Positions 31,482-39,146 are shown, numbered from the stretch's first letter. The stretch is 49,313 nucleotides of DNA from Oscillospiraceae bacterium (GCA_015063885.1 SVTH01000014.1:1-49313), one strand, 5' to 3'. Numbers and translations: made by a program. Notes: generated by a model not told the origin, from the sequence alone.

Positions 31482-32813
31482 ATGGCAGACAAGCGCGCAC
31501 AACACTACGGGGAAAAGCTTTCCCGGCTGATCCGTATGGAGACGGTGTCCGTGAGAGGACAACACGGCGGGGAGAAGTTTACCGCTTTTCGGAAGCTCTT
31601 GGAGGAGAAATTCCCGTTGCTGTTCTCCCGGGGAGACTGCAAGGTATTCCAAGGCGGGTTTCTGCTGCGCTGGAAGGGTACGGATGCAAGCCGCGCTCCC
31701 ATTCTGCTGATGAACCATCACGACGTGGTGGAAGCCAACGGCGTGTGGAAATATCCGCCCTTTTCCGGTACCGTCGCAGAGGACAGAGTCTGGGGCCGAG
31801 GTACCTTGGACACCAAGGGCGGGCTTTGCACCATGCTTTGCAGCGGTGAGGAGCTGATGGCGGAGGGCTACGTGCCCAATCGGGACGTATATTTCCTGTC
31901 CACCTGCACGGAGGAGACCGACGGGTACGGCTGTCGGGAGATCGTGGCCTATCTGCAAGAACAGGGCATCCGCTTTGATCTCGTGTTGGACGAGGGAGGG
32001 ATGATCCTCCACGATCCCATCGGCGGTGCCGACGGGGTGTTTGCCATGATCGGCGTGGGGGAAAAGGGATTCTTGAATCTGAAATTCACCGCCCGCTCCA
32101 AGGGAGGCCACGCCTCCGCACCGGGAAAAGATACCCCCTTGGTGCGGCTGGGAAAATTTATGGCGGAGGCGGAAAAGGGGAATATTTTCCCCACGGAGAT
32201 CTCCCCTGCCGTGAAGGAGATGCTCTCCCGCTTTGCCCCCACTATGAAAGGGGTCATGAAGCTGGCCTGCGGACATACGGGGCTGTTCGGGCCTGTTCTC
32301 CGCAAGGTGATGCCTGCTTTGTCCCCTGCGGCGGAAGCGTTGCTGCGCACTACCTTGGCCTTCACCATGTGCGGCGGCTCCGAAGGTGCCAACGTGCTCC
32401 CCGGAGAGGCTTGGGTGATCGGCAATATGCGGTACTCCCACCACCAGGGACGGGATGCTTCCCTGGAGGCCATCACCCGTCTGGCGGCAAAATATGAGAT
32501 CGAAACCACACTGCTGGAGGACGGCGGGGAATCTCCCATCACCGACCATAACAAGGAAGGCTTCCGATTCCTTTCGAAGGCGGTGGAGGAAACCTTCCCC
32601 GGGGTCATTCCCGTACCCTACGTCACCACGGGCGCCAGCGATTGCCGCTATCTTTCCGTTCTTTCGGACAACTGCCTGCGGTTCGTGCCCTTCCATATCG
32701 ACAAGCAGCAGTACGGAAGCGTTCACGGAGAGGACGAAAACGTAAACCTTTCCTGCCTGCCGAAGGCGGTGGATTTCTACCGCTACGTGATTACCCGTTG
32801 GAAAACGGAGTAA
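31482..32813 (+). CDS. M20-family metallopeptidase (carboxypeptidase/dipeptidase type)
   Basis: A 443-residue cytoplasmic zinc hydrolase. Metal-binding and catalytic residues are visible: NHHDVVEA (H79, D81), GRGTLDTKGG (D110), CTEETDG (catalytic E144, metal E145), VLDEGG (D170) and the C-terminal His in YGSVHGEDENV. The dimerisation domain lies at about 205-335. The layout resembles the Gly-X carboxypeptidase (CPS1-like) branch rather than DapE. It may hydrolyse peptides delivered by transporters such as Opp, but that is inference. The ATG at 31482 has GGGAG about 8 nt upstream; the frame further upstream covers the promoter. It ends at a bidirectional terminator. Confidence 0.9.
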   Translation: MADKRAQHYGEKLSRLIRMETVSVRGQHGGEKFTAFRKLLEEKFPLLFSRGDCKVFQGGFLLRWKGTDASRAPILLMNHHDVVEANGVWKYPPFSGTVAEDRVWGRGTLDTKGGLCTMLCSGEELMAEGYVPNRDVYFLSTCTEETDGYGCREIVAYLQEQGIRFDLVLDEGGMILHDPIGGADGVFAMIGVGEKGFLNLKFTARSKGGHASAPGKDTPLVRLGKFMAEAEKGNIFPTEISPAVKEMLSRFAPTMKGVMKLACGHTGLFGPVLRKVMPALSPAAEALLRTTLAFTMCGGSEGANVLPGEAWVIGNMRYSHHQGRDASLEAITRLAAKYEIETTLLEDGGESPITDHNKEGFRFLSKAVEETFPGVIPVPYVTTGASDCRYLSVLSDNCLRFVPFHIDKQQYGSVHGEDENVNLSCLPKAVDFYRYVITRWKTE

Positions 32814-32814
32814 A

Positions 32815-32841
32815 AAACGGCTCTCGTTACGAGAGCCGTTT
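32815..32841. terminator. Bidirectional terminator between M20 peptidase and flavin reductase genes
   Basis: AAACGGCTCTCG/CGAGAGCCGTTT with a 3-nt loop lies between convergent genes; a T-run follows on the minus strand. Confidence 0.88.
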
Positions 32842-32846
32842 CTGCG

Positions 32847-33779
32847 TTACTTATTCTTTTTTGCCTTTTCCTTGGCGCGCTTGTCGTTGATGATCTGCAT
32901 ATGCTCTGCGGTGATCAGCTCCACGCCGTTTTCTCTTGCCCATTCCACACAGCCCTTGAGCACCAGAGGAAGGAACACTCTGGGCACCGCCAGCACGGTC
33001 TTCAAGGCGTCGTCGGTGAATTTCACCTTATCGTCCGCTCTGTCTGCGGCGTAGCGCACGGACGCCAGGGAAGCCTCTCTCGCCTGCAGAAGCTCTGCGC
33101 GCATTTTGGTCTTGCGGTGGAACCAGAAATTCTTGCTGTCTCTGTAGCCGTAATCCACAGGCAAAGCAGGGAAATCCTTTGCACGGACGCCGTTGATGAT
33201 AGCGTCGCGGTATTTCTTCTTCATCAGGATCTTATCCACCCGCAGGATGAAGTGGGCGCCGAACTTGCTGGTAATGCCGTTGAAGTCGTGGTAGGGCCCT
33301 TCGTAGCCGTTCAGCTCCCCGGGAAGATCCTTGTCTGCCCCGTCCAGCTCCCGCATCCAGGTGCACTCCACCGCTTGAATGGCGTCGGAAAGAACCATGG
33401 GGCGCTTCTCCCCCGTCTCCTCCTCCAAAAGGCTTGTTTCCAGCTTGAACTTGCACTTGGGCATCTTCTCCTCCGGCTTGTCTCCGGGCCAGGAAAGCTT
33501 CACCGCCTCCTTGAAGCTCTTGGGGCTGTCGTCGATGAAGTTCAGGGTGCATTTTCCGTTTTTCAAAATGTTCTGGGCCGTGTTGGAGGAATTGCGGCAA
33601 CAGAGAAGCATGGCGTAATAGTCCTTCCCCGCTACGTAATAGGGCTGAACCAAAGAATACGGCCCCAAATTGGTGCTCCCGTCCCGGCACAGGGTGCTGA
33701 TGATCACCGTGGGCATGGGGAAGAACAAAGAAGTCTGATAAAAATTGTCAACGATGCGAAGATTTTCAAAGCTGCTCAT
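32847..33779 (-). CDS. Flavin reductase-like protein with C-terminal PCP_red-like helical domain
   Basis: A 310-residue two-domain protein. Residues about 1-215 are a flavin reductase-like split barrel (NFYQTSLFFPMPTVIISTLCRDGSTNLGPYSLVQPYYVAGKDYYAMLLCCRNSSNTAQNILKNGKCTLNF). The C-terminal 50 residues (FTDDALKTVLAVPRVFLPLVLKGCVEWARENGVELITAEHMQIINDKRAKE) follow the pattern of the PCP_red domain (A-x2-(I/V)-x2-(I/V)P-x3-R/L ... E-x-A-x5-(V/I)T), known from light-independent protochlorophyllide reductase subunits and some electron-transfer proteins. It is a redox protein of unknown partner. A lysine-rich tail ends it. The ATG at 33777-33779 has GGGGGA about 8 nt upstream. Confidence 0.8.
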   Translation of the reverse strand: MSSFENLRIVDNFYQTSLFFPMPTVIISTLCRDGSTNLGPYSLVQPYYVAGKDYYAMLLCCRNSSNTAQNILKNGKCTLNFIDDSPKSFKEAVKLSWPGDKPEEKMPKCKFKLETSLLEEETGEKRPMVLSDAIQAVECTWMRELDGADKDLPGELNGYEGPYHDFNGITSKFGAHFILRVDKILMKKKYRDAIINGVRAKDFPALPVDYGYRDSKNFWFHRKTKMRAELLQAREASLASVRYAADRADDKVKFTDDALKTVLAVPRVFLPLVLKGCVEWARENGVELITAEHMQIINDKRAKEKAKKNK

Positions 33780-33802
33780 AAAAGTATCCCCCGAAAGTTA
33801 TT

Positions 33803-33840
33803 GGTTACTTAAGTATACCAAGTTTTTCCGAAAAAGTCAA
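33803..33840 (-). promoter_or_regulatory. Promoter of the two-domain flavin reductase gene with palindromic operator
   Basis: The minus strand has -35 TTGACT (33835-33840), a 17-bp spacer and -10 TATACT (33812-33817). The 10-bp palindrome TACTTAAGTA (33806-33815), with GGT/ACC flanks, covers the -10 and start region, a position typical of a repressor site. The regulator is unknown. Confidence 0.7.
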
Positions 33841-33843
33841 CCG

Positions 33844-34260
33844 TTACGCCAGCTGTTTGTTCAGCCGTTTGCTCAGCCTCTTCATGGTGATATAGACGAT
33901 CAGCCAGATCACCAGGTACCCCAGCAGGAAGATCCCCGTAAAGAGCAACAGCACCCGGAGAGAGAAGGTCAGCCAGCCGTTGATCAGATAGCAGGTCACG
34001 TAAGCCAGATACAGCGCCCCGCAGTGATAAAAGGCGCACTTCCCCAAGGACCAGGCAGGGACTTGATTGAAGACGCTGACCCCGGCGTGGACGAACGCCA
34101 GCAGATAGGTGGAGAATACCCCCAGGCAAGCCTCTCCGCCCGTGAGGGTGAACTCCTCTACGGTCAAAGACAAAACGCCGTACACCACCCCCATAATCAG
34201 GGGACCAAACCCGCCGAACAGCATCCCGCGGCGGAAAAATTCCTTCCATAAGCCTTTCAT
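33844..34260 (-). CDS. DUF3021-family membrane protein
   Basis: A 138-residue integral membrane protein with four predicted helices (about 13-33, 45-67, 77-95 and 100-127) and a basic tail (MKRLSKRLNKQ). DUF3021 proteins are commonly encoded directly downstream of a LytTR regulator, forming a membrane-linked regulatory pair; here the ATG overlaps the LytTR stop (ATGA). It probably controls, or is controlled with, that DNA-binding protein in membrane-stress or transport responses. This is a family inference, with no signal known. The frame is open upstream through the LytTR gene, which is not coding in this frame. Confidence 0.88.
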   Translation of the reverse strand: MKGLWKEFFRRGMLFGGFGPLIMGVVYGVLSLTVEEFTLTGGEACLGVFSTYLLAFVHAGVSVFNQVPAWSLGKCAFYHCGALYLAYVTCYLINGWLTFSLRVLLLFTGIFLLGYLVIWLIVYITMKRLSKRLNKQLA

Positions 34261-34694
34261 TTCACCATTCCCATCCTTTCTTTTACTTGTTTCAGTTGTC
34301 TGCGGGACACGTAGTCCTCGTAGCCGCAGGCAAAGCTCACCAGCAACGACCCGCCGAAGGAGGCGCGGAACCGCTTGATACGGGAGACGTTGGCAAGGCA
34401 GGATTGGTTGATTTTCAAGAACTCCTCTCCCAACAGCTCCTCCAGCTGCCAAAGGCGGAGCTTTACCTGCCAGTTCCCTTCCTCCGTGACGGCGTAGCAC
34501 TTCCCGCCCTCCGTGGTAAAGCAGGAAACGGTGTTCATATCCAGGGGGCGGATCTCCCCCTCCCGATACCCCAAAAGAGGGGCGGGCTCTTCTCTGCAAA
34601 GACGCAGGATCGCTTCCGTCAAAAAGGATTCCTCGCGGGCGTAGATCAAAACCTCTTCCTCCCGCTGCGGGTCGATCTGCAACGTACATTTCAT
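34257..34694 (-). CDS. LytTR-family DNA-binding regulator
   Basis: A 145-residue stand-alone LytTR protein without a receiver domain. The N-terminus (CTLQIDPQREEEVLIYAREESFLTEAILRLC) precedes the LytTR domain (about 52-145): ILPLD-type EIRPLDMNTVSCFTTEGGKCYAVTEEGNWQVKLRLWQLEELLGEEFLKINQSCLANVSRIKRF, ending YVSRRQLKQVKERMG. The F(L/V)KINQS(C/Y)LAN block is diagnostic. It is paired with the DUF3021 gene by a 4-nt overlap and has its own promoter. The ATG at 34692-34694 is preferred; the ATG 12 nt upstream directly abuts AAAGGAG and is too close to be used. Targets are unknown, probably its own operon and a transporter. Confidence 0.9.
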   Translation of the reverse strand: MKCTLQIDPQREEEVLIYAREESFLTEAILRLCREEPAPLLGYREGEIRPLDMNTVSCFTTEGGKCYAVTEEGNWQVKLRLWQLEELLGEEFLKINQSCLANVSRIKRFRASFGGSLLVSFACGYEDYVSRRQLKQVKERMGMVK

Positions 34695-34720
34695 AAAGAA
34701 GCTCATCTCCTTTCGGGAGT

Positions 34721-34749
34721 ATTGTAGCACAGCTTCCCCGCTTTTGCAA
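34721..34749 (-). promoter_or_regulatory. Promoter of the LytTR/DUF3021 operon
   Basis: The minus strand has -35 TTGCAA (34744-34749), a 17-bp spacer and -10 TACAAT (34721-34726), about 27 bp before the start codon. Confidence 0.82.
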
Positions 34750-34787
34750 GCGTCGGAGCGTAAGCGGTCGTTCCACAGCACCAAACG

Positions 34788-34807
34788 GCAAAAGCCCGCC
34801 GGGCTTT
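34788..34807 (-). terminator. Terminator of the CmpB-like/phosphatidyltransferase operon
   Basis: AAAGCCC/GGGCTTT with a 3-nt loop and a TTTTGCC tail on the minus strand overlaps the stop codon of the phosphatidyltransferase gene. Confidence 0.7.
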
Positions 34808-35369
34808 AACGCTCGACGGACTTCTGCCGTTTGAATGTGGAAAGGTGTTGAAAATGGCGAATGCCATATAACGCAAAAGAAAGCAACAGCGCGCCTGCGC
34901 ACAGGAAAACAGTCCCGTAAGAGGCCGCCTCAGGGATCTCCGTCCAGAGGAAGTGCACACCCATGGTAATATACAACAAAAGCGTACACACCTTACCGTG
35001 CCAATCCGCACCCTCGACCTTCCCGGTCCTGCGGATGACCGCCGCTCCCAGAACGCCCAGAACGGCTTCCTTCACCAATAGCAACAAGAACAGATGTAAA
35101 AAGGCAGGAAACCTTACTGCCAGACAGAGCAGCACCGCCAGTTGGGTCAGCTTATCCGCCACGGGATCCAGAACCTTCCCGACGTCGCTCACCAAACGAA
35201 ACCGACGGGCAATAAAGCCGTCCGCCAGATCGGTGAGCCCGGAAAGCACCAGGAATCCTGCCGCCCAAACAGGGTGGTTCCGGAGGTACAGCAAAACGAT
35301 GGGCAGGATCAGCCACAGTCTGAGGAGAGTCAACAGGTTGGGCAAATGGGGAAGAATTTTGGCTTTCAT
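34806..35369 (-). CDS. CDP-alcohol phosphatidyltransferase (PgsA-like)
   Basis: An integral membrane enzyme of phospholipid synthesis, transferring a phosphatidyl group from CDP-diacylglycerol to an alcohol. The 187-residue protein carries the family motif DG-x2-AR-x8-G-x3-D-x3-D (DGFIARRFRLVSDVGKVLDPVAD, about 50-72) with all Asp residues present, and six hydrophobic helices. The LPNLLTLLR N-terminus is typical of phosphatidylglycerophosphate synthases, but specificity cannot be fixed; a housekeeping PgsA may lie elsewhere. The ATG has GAAAGGA about 8 nt upstream and follows the CmpB-like gene by 18 nt, so the two form one operon under the phased-repeat promoter. Confidence 0.88.
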   Translation of the reverse strand: MKAKILPHLPNLLTLLRLWLILPIVLLYLRNHPVWAAGFLVLSGLTDLADGFIARRFRLVSDVGKVLDPVADKLTQLAVLLCLAVRFPAFLHLFLLLLVKEAVLGVLGAAVIRRTGKVEGADWHGKVCTLLLYITMGVHFLWTEIPEAASYGTVFLCAGALLLSFALYGIRHFQHLSTFKRQKSVER

Positions 35370-35387
35370 AACGGGATCCTTTCTTTT

Positions 35388-36053
35388 TTATTCACCGAAG
35401 AATTTCATATTGGGATACCGCTTTGCCATCCATGAGTCGTCAAAGCGGCTGTCGATGGCTTGCTCCAAAGCGTTTTGGGGCGGCGTTCCCTTGTGGCGGG
35501 AATCCCAGCGGTCAAGGGCGGCTCCCGTCATCAGAAGGTTAACGCACATGAACGCCGTGCACACGCCGCAGGCGATCCGCCAGCCCTTCCCGCAAAGAGA
35601 ATTCAGAAACGCTGCCAAGGGCGGGAAAACCCACTTCATAAACACCATGCCCAAAACGCCCCACAGAAGGGTCATGCTCAGGCTGATCTTGCCTCCTATG
35701 CTGAAAGCGTGGTGGCTGTAATCCCAGGAATATGTACCGAAGCACACCTGCTGGAAGATTCCGGAAAGAAGCTCCACACCGCTTCCCGCCAGAGCAAAAG
35801 CGCAAAAGCGCAGGGCAGGGTGCCTCCCGTCCAGCAAAACGGAAAGGCAATACATTGCCGCAGCGCCCAAGCCATAGATGATGCAAAAGGGACCCCAAAG
35901 GGTGGCGGAATGGCTTTCCCAAAAGCCTTTCCGCAGGAGGCACCAAACGCCCTCCAAAACAAAGCCCAGCACGCTTCCCAAAAGGAACAGCCAGAACAGC
36001 AAAGGGTAGGAGATCCCTCGAACGCTCTTTTCTTGTACGGTGAGATCTTTCAC
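35388..36053 (-). CDS. CmpB-like membrane protein (putative ABC transporter type IV)
   Basis: A 221-residue membrane protein with about six hydrophobic segments. WLFLLGSVLGFVLEGVWCLLRKGFWESHSATLWGPFCIIYGLGA matches the ABC_trans_CmpB family (N-terminal EG.W....G....R....GP.(C/I).YG pattern), as does the GVELLSG(I/F)..Q...G..SWDYS block. Despite the family name, an ABC transporter role is unproven. The C-terminus (ALDRWDSRHKG...FDDSWMAKRYPNMKFFGE) is cytoplasmic. The start is GTG (36051-36053) with AGGAGG about 9 nt upstream. It heads an operon with the phosphatidyltransferase and sits behind 11-bp phased repeats shared with the adjacent two-component system. Confidence 0.82.
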   Translation of the reverse strand: MKDLTVQEKSVRGISYPLLFWLFLLGSVLGFVLEGVWCLLRKGFWESHSATLWGPFCIIYGLGAAAMYCLSVLLDGRHPALRFCAFALAGSGVELLSGIFQQVCFGTYSWDYSHHAFSIGGKISLSMTLLWGVLGMVFMKWVFPPLAAFLNSLCGKGWRIACGVCTAFMCVNLLMTGAALDRWDSRHKGTPPQNALEQAIDSRFDDSWMAKRYPNMKFFGE

Positions 36054-36085
36054 AGGCAGAAGCCTCCTCTTTCAGTCTTGCCTGT

Positions 36086-36128
36086 ATCATACCCCGTCAA
36101 TCGCAACGGTTCCTCAACCGAGGCTCAA
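36086..36128 (-). promoter_or_regulatory. Promoter of the CmpB-like operon with 11-bp phased TTGAG repeats
   Basis: On the minus strand TTGAG occurs at 36124-36128 and 36113-36117 and TTGCG at 36102-36106, exactly 11 bp apart. The -10 TATGAT (36086-36091) follows and there is no good -35. This is the layout of OmpR/PhoB-type activated promoters. The repeats overlap the last codons of the histidine kinase gene. Confidence 0.65.
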
Positions 36129-37162
36129 GTTTTGTTGAGCTTTTCTGTTTTTTGCAAATACACGGTGAAGCGGCAGCCGCCTTCCCGGAGATTTTCGCCG
36201 AAGATCTCACCGCCGCAAAGGTCCAGAATCCGCTTTGCCAACGTCAGCCCCAAGCCGTTCCCCTCTGCCTTGTGGGAGCTGTCTCCTTGATAGAACTGCT
36301 GAAACATCCGCTTTTGCACCTCAGGGGAAATGCCCTCGCCCTGATCCGCCACGGAAAAGCAAAGGCGCTCCCCCTCCTCCCACAGACGCAAGGTCACCTC
36401 CCCGCCGCGAGGGCTGAACTTCACAGCGTTGCCGATCAAGTTGCTCCACACGTGGCAAAGCAAGCCCGTGTTCCCGTAATAGGTAAGCTCCTCCAGCTCC
36501 ACATCGAATCCCAGCTCCTTTTCCTGCCATTTTGGCTCCAAAAGCATAATGGCGAGGCGGATCTGCTCATCCAGACGGAAGCAAGTCCCTCCCGCTTCGA
36601 TGGAACAGTTTTCCAGCTTGGAAAGCAGAAGAATATTCCCCACCAGCTCCGATAAGCGGCGGGTGTTTAGCAGGATCTTCTCGATATAGATCTCCTCCGT
36701 CTCGTCGATATTCTCAGTGCTTTGCAACAACGTCACGTAGCCCTCAATGGCGTTGATGGGGGTCTTGATCTCATGAGAAACATTGGAGATGAAATCCCGT
36801 TGCAGGATCTCTGTGGAACGAAGCTCCCCGGTCATCAGGTTAAACTTCTCGTAAATGTTCCTGATCTCCCGAATACGGCTGTGGGAAGCCAACGTCACGT
36901 TGAACTCCCCAGCCGCCACTCTGTCCATGGCGTCGCTCAAACGGGTAATGGGCTTTAGGATCCTATGGTTGACATACCACGACAACGCCCCGCCGATGAG
37001 GATGCTGAAGATCCAAAGCCATACAGTGGCGGAGATCCCCGTAATGTCCAAAAGCCCCGACAGCAGAGAGGCGATGCCCACGGTCACCAAGATCTCACCC
37101 ATGACGATGGCGGTGAAGATCAGCCCGATGCGGAAGCTGATACGCTTACGGACGCCCTTCAT
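36125..37162 (-). CDS. Sensor histidine kinase (HAMP-HisKA-HATPase)
   Basis: The membrane sensor of a two-component system, 345 residues. TM1 is about 10-34 and TM2 about 44-65, with almost no extracytoplasmic loop between them (about 10 residues). HAMP follows (about 66-118), then HisKA with FISNVSHEIKTPINAIEGY (H130), and HATPase with NLIGNAVKFSP (N box), VADQGEGISPE (G1), FQQFYQGDSSHKAEGNGLGLTLAKRI (F and G2). The missing outer domain suggests it senses the membrane or a partner protein rather than a soluble ligand (intramembrane-sensing type, as in BceS/VanS-like kinases). It overlaps the response regulator gene by 4 nt. Confidence 0.93.
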   Translation of the reverse strand: MKGVRKRISFRIGLIFTAIVMGEILVTVGIASLLSGLLDITGISATVWLWIFSILIGGALSWYVNHRILKPITRLSDAMDRVAAGEFNVTLASHSRIREIRNIYEKFNLMTGELRSTEILQRDFISNVSHEIKTPINAIEGYVTLLQSTENIDETEEIYIEKILLNTRRLSELVGNILLLSKLENCSIEAGGTCFRLDEQIRLAIMLLEPKWQEKELGFDVELEELTYYGNTGLLCHVWSNLIGNAVKFSPRGGEVTLRLWEEGERLCFSVADQGEGISPEVQKRMFQQFYQGDSSHKAEGNGLGLTLAKRILDLCGGEIFGENLREGGCRFTVYLQKTEKLNKT

Positions 37163-37830
37163 AGCCGCACCACCTTGTAGCCCACGCCCCGCATAGTGAC
37201 GATCTTAAAATCGCGGTTGTTTTTGAATTTTTCCCGCAACCTGCCCACGTGCACCTCCACGGTGTGACTGTCCGTTTCGCTGTCGTAGCCCCAGATGTCG
37301 TCCATAAGCTGTTGACGGGTGAAGATCTTCCCCGGGTAAGAAGCTAACTTGTAAAGAAGCATAAACTCCTTTTGGGGCAAGATAAACCGCTCCGTGGGCG
37401 AGATTGCCGTAAAGGAATCCATCTCCAAGGTGGTGTTCCCTATAGTCTGTTTCCGTTCGTGGATCATTCTGGCACGCCTCAGCAAGGCACCCACCCGCAG
37501 GACCATCTCGTTTACGTTGACGGGCTTTACCATGTAATCGTCCGTTCCCGAGCGGAAGCCCTCCTGCAGATCGTCGAAGGCGTCCTTGGCGGTGATCATC
37601 AGCACGGGGATCCTGTCCCCTGCCTCCCGCAGTGCCCGCACCAGAGAGTAGCCGTCCATCACGGGCATCATGATATCGGAGATGATCAGGTCGAAGAACT
37701 CCCGCTCCATGGCGTCCAAGGCTTCTTTTCCGTTGGAGGCCTCCGTAACGGCGTAACCGTTTTTTAAAAGCACGTGTTTAAAAAGCTGTCTCAGCTCTCT
37801 GTCGTCCTCTGCGATCAGAATATGAAGCAT
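37159..37830 (-). CDS. OmpR/PhoB-family response regulator
   Basis: A DNA-binding partner of the adjacent kinase, 223 residues. The receiver domain (1-120) has acidic pocket EDD (8-10), phospho-acceptor D52 (ISDIMMPVMDGY), Thr in MITAKD and Lys in DYMVKPVNV. The winged-helix domain (about 128-223) contains LPQKEFMLLYKLASYPGKIFTRQQLMDDIWGYDSETDSHTVEVHVGRLREKFKNN and GVGYK. Members bind paired 11-bp direct repeats. Such repeats occur right upstream of this gene and of the CmpB-like gene. The ATG has AAGGAGG 6-8 nt upstream and is first gene of the two-gene operon. Confidence 0.95.
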   Translation of the reverse strand: MLHILIAEDDRELRQLFKHVLLKNGYAVTEASNGKEALDAMEREFFDLIISDIMMPVMDGYSLVRALREAGDRIPVLMITAKDAFDDLQEGFRSGTDDYMVKPVNVNEMVLRVGALLRRARMIHERKQTIGNTTLEMDSFTAISPTERFILPQKEFMLLYKLASYPGKIFTRQQLMDDIWGYDSETDSHTVEVHVGRLREKFKNNRDFKIVTMRGVGYKVVRL

Positions 37831-37862
37831 AAAGCGCCCTCCTTCGTGGCTGTACTACCGCC

Positions 37863-37898
37863 AGTATAGCACACAATTGTGACGGCATTGAAAATGTA
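37863..37898 (-). promoter_or_regulatory. Two candidate promoters of the two-component operon
   Basis: A -10 TATACT (37863-37868) lies about 33 bp before the start, with a poor -35 and the palindrome CACAATTGTG (37872-37881) in the spacer. A second -10-like TACATT (37893-37898) stands 12 bp from the phased TTGAG/TTGAA repeats, mirroring the layout of the CmpB-like promoter. The second would be the autoregulated one. Confidence 0.5.
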
Positions 37899-37909
37899 CC
37901 GTGTCTTTT

Positions 37910-37946
37910 TCAACAAAGTCTCAACGAAAGCTCAAGTTTCGTTGAG
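37910..37946. promoter_or_regulatory. 11-bp phased TCAAC/G repeats and inverted repeat upstream of the response regulator
   Basis: On the plus strand TCAAC (37910), TCAAC (37921) and TCAAG (37932) start exactly 11 bp apart, reading TTGAG toward the response regulator gene. A perfect inverted repeat (CTCAACGAAA 37920-37929, TTTCGTTGAG 37937-37946) overlaps them and abuts the promoter of the aldo/keto reductase. Confidence 0.65.
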
Positions 37947-37953
37947 GTTGGGT

Positions 37954-37982
37954 TTGACATTTTCTCTTCGGTGTGATATAAT
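37954..37982 (+). promoter_or_regulatory. Promoter of the aldo/keto reductase gene
   Basis: Perfect consensus: -35 TTGACA (37954-37959), a 17-bp spacer and -10 TATAAT (37977-37982). It starts 8 bp after the phased-repeat region, so the response regulator could influence it. Confidence 0.9.
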
Positions 37983-38016
37983 GAACGTATTCAAAAAAAC
38001 AGGGAGGCTTTCTCAC

Positions 38017-39135
38017 ATGACCAAACATCCTTTTCCGGAAGTGAAAAAGAACTTCGGCTTCGGCTGTATGCGTCTGCCCATGCAGGACGGCGAGGTGGAC
38101 ACCGCAGAATTTTCCAAGATGGTGGATTACTTTTTGGAAAACGGGTTCAACTATTTCGACACCGCCCACGGCTATCTGAACGGCAAGAGCGAGACGGCCT
38201 TGAAGGCCTGCCTCACCTCCCGCCACCCCAGGGAGTCTTATCTGCTGGTGGATAAGCTTTCCTCCAACCATTTTGAGAAGAACGAGGATATCCGTCCTTT
38301 GTTTGAGGAAAAACTGGCCGCCTGCGGAGTGGAGTATTTCGATTTCTATCTCCTCCATGCCCAGGATCGGAACAAGTTTGCCAAGTATAAGGCATGCCGC
38401 GCCTACGAGACCGCCTTTGAGCTGAAGGCGGAGGGTAAGGTACGCCACGTGGGGCTTTCCTTCCACGACACCGCCGACGTGCTGGATCAGATCCTCACGG
38501 AGTATCCCGCCTTGGAGGTGGTGCAGATCCAGCTGAACTACGCCGACTGGGAGGATCCCAACGTGCAAAGCCGCGCCTGCCTGGAGGTCTGTAACAAGCA
38601 CGGCAAGCCCGTGATCGTTATGGAGCCCGTGAAGGGCGGTGCTTTGGTGAACCTTCCCGAAGAAGCCAAGGCGGTATTTGCCCCCTTGGGCGGCTCCTGC
38701 GCCCAGTACGCCATCCGCTACGCCGCAAGCCAGAAAGGCGTGTTCATGGTGCTTTCCGGCATGGGGAACATGGCCATGATGGAAGACAACGTAAGCTACA
38801 TGAAGGACTTCCGCCCCCTGAACGAAGAAGAGACCGCCGCCATCGAGAAGGTGCGCGGGGTGCTTCGTTCCCTGGAGCAGATCTCCTGCACCGCCTGCAA
38901 TTACTGCACCGAGCGTTGCCCTCAAAATATTCCCATCCCCACCCTGTTCGGCTGCTACAACGACCGCAAGCTGTGGAACACCTGGATGGCGGGCTTCAAC
39001 TACGAAAACGCCGTACGGAAGGGCAATCCGCCCTCCGCCTGCCTGGACTGCGGGCTTTGCGAGGAGGGCTGTCCCCAGCATCTGCCCATCCGTGAGCTTT
39101 TGAAGACCGTGGAAGCAGAATTCACCAAGAAATAA
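38017..39135 (+). CDS. Aldo/keto reductase with C-terminal double 4Fe-4S ferredoxin-like region
   Basis: A 372-residue oxidoreductase. The AKR barrel (about 10-290) has the catalytic tetrad D48 (FDTAHGY), Y53, K80 (LVDKLSS) and H114 (LLHAQD), plus GLSFHDT and the cofactor-region MVLSGMG. The C-terminal 80 residues carry two clusters of the form C-x2-C-x2-C-x3-CP: CTACNYCTERCPQNIPIP and CLDCGLCEEGCPQHLPI, which should hold two 4Fe-4S centres. This class is widespread in anaerobes; electron donors are probably ferredoxin rather than NADPH alone, but substrates are unknown. The ATG has GGGAGG about 9 nt upstream. Monocistronic, ending at a strong terminator. Confidence 0.93.
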   Translation: MTKHPFPEVKKNFGFGCMRLPMQDGEVDTAEFSKMVDYFLENGFNYFDTAHGYLNGKSETALKACLTSRHPRESYLLVDKLSSNHFEKNEDIRPLFEEKLAACGVEYFDFYLLHAQDRNKFAKYKACRAYETAFELKAEGKVRHVGLSFHDTADVLDQILTEYPALEVVQIQLNYADWEDPNVQSRACLEVCNKHGKPVIVMEPVKGGALVNLPEEAKAVFAPLGGSCAQYAIRYAASQKGVFMVLSGMGNMAMMEDNVSYMKDFRPLNEEETAAIEKVRGVLRSLEQISCTACNYCTERCPQNIPIPTLFGCYNDRKLWNTWMAGFNYENAVRKGNPPSACLDCGLCEEGCPQHLPIRELLKTVEAEFTKK

Positions 39136-39146
39136 GACGGATCCCG

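Noticed and set aside
37872..37881. CACAATTGTG palindrome inside the two-component promoter as a degV-type operator
   Set aside because: It shares only AGCACAC with the degV palindrome, and the right half differs, so it is not a fourth copy.
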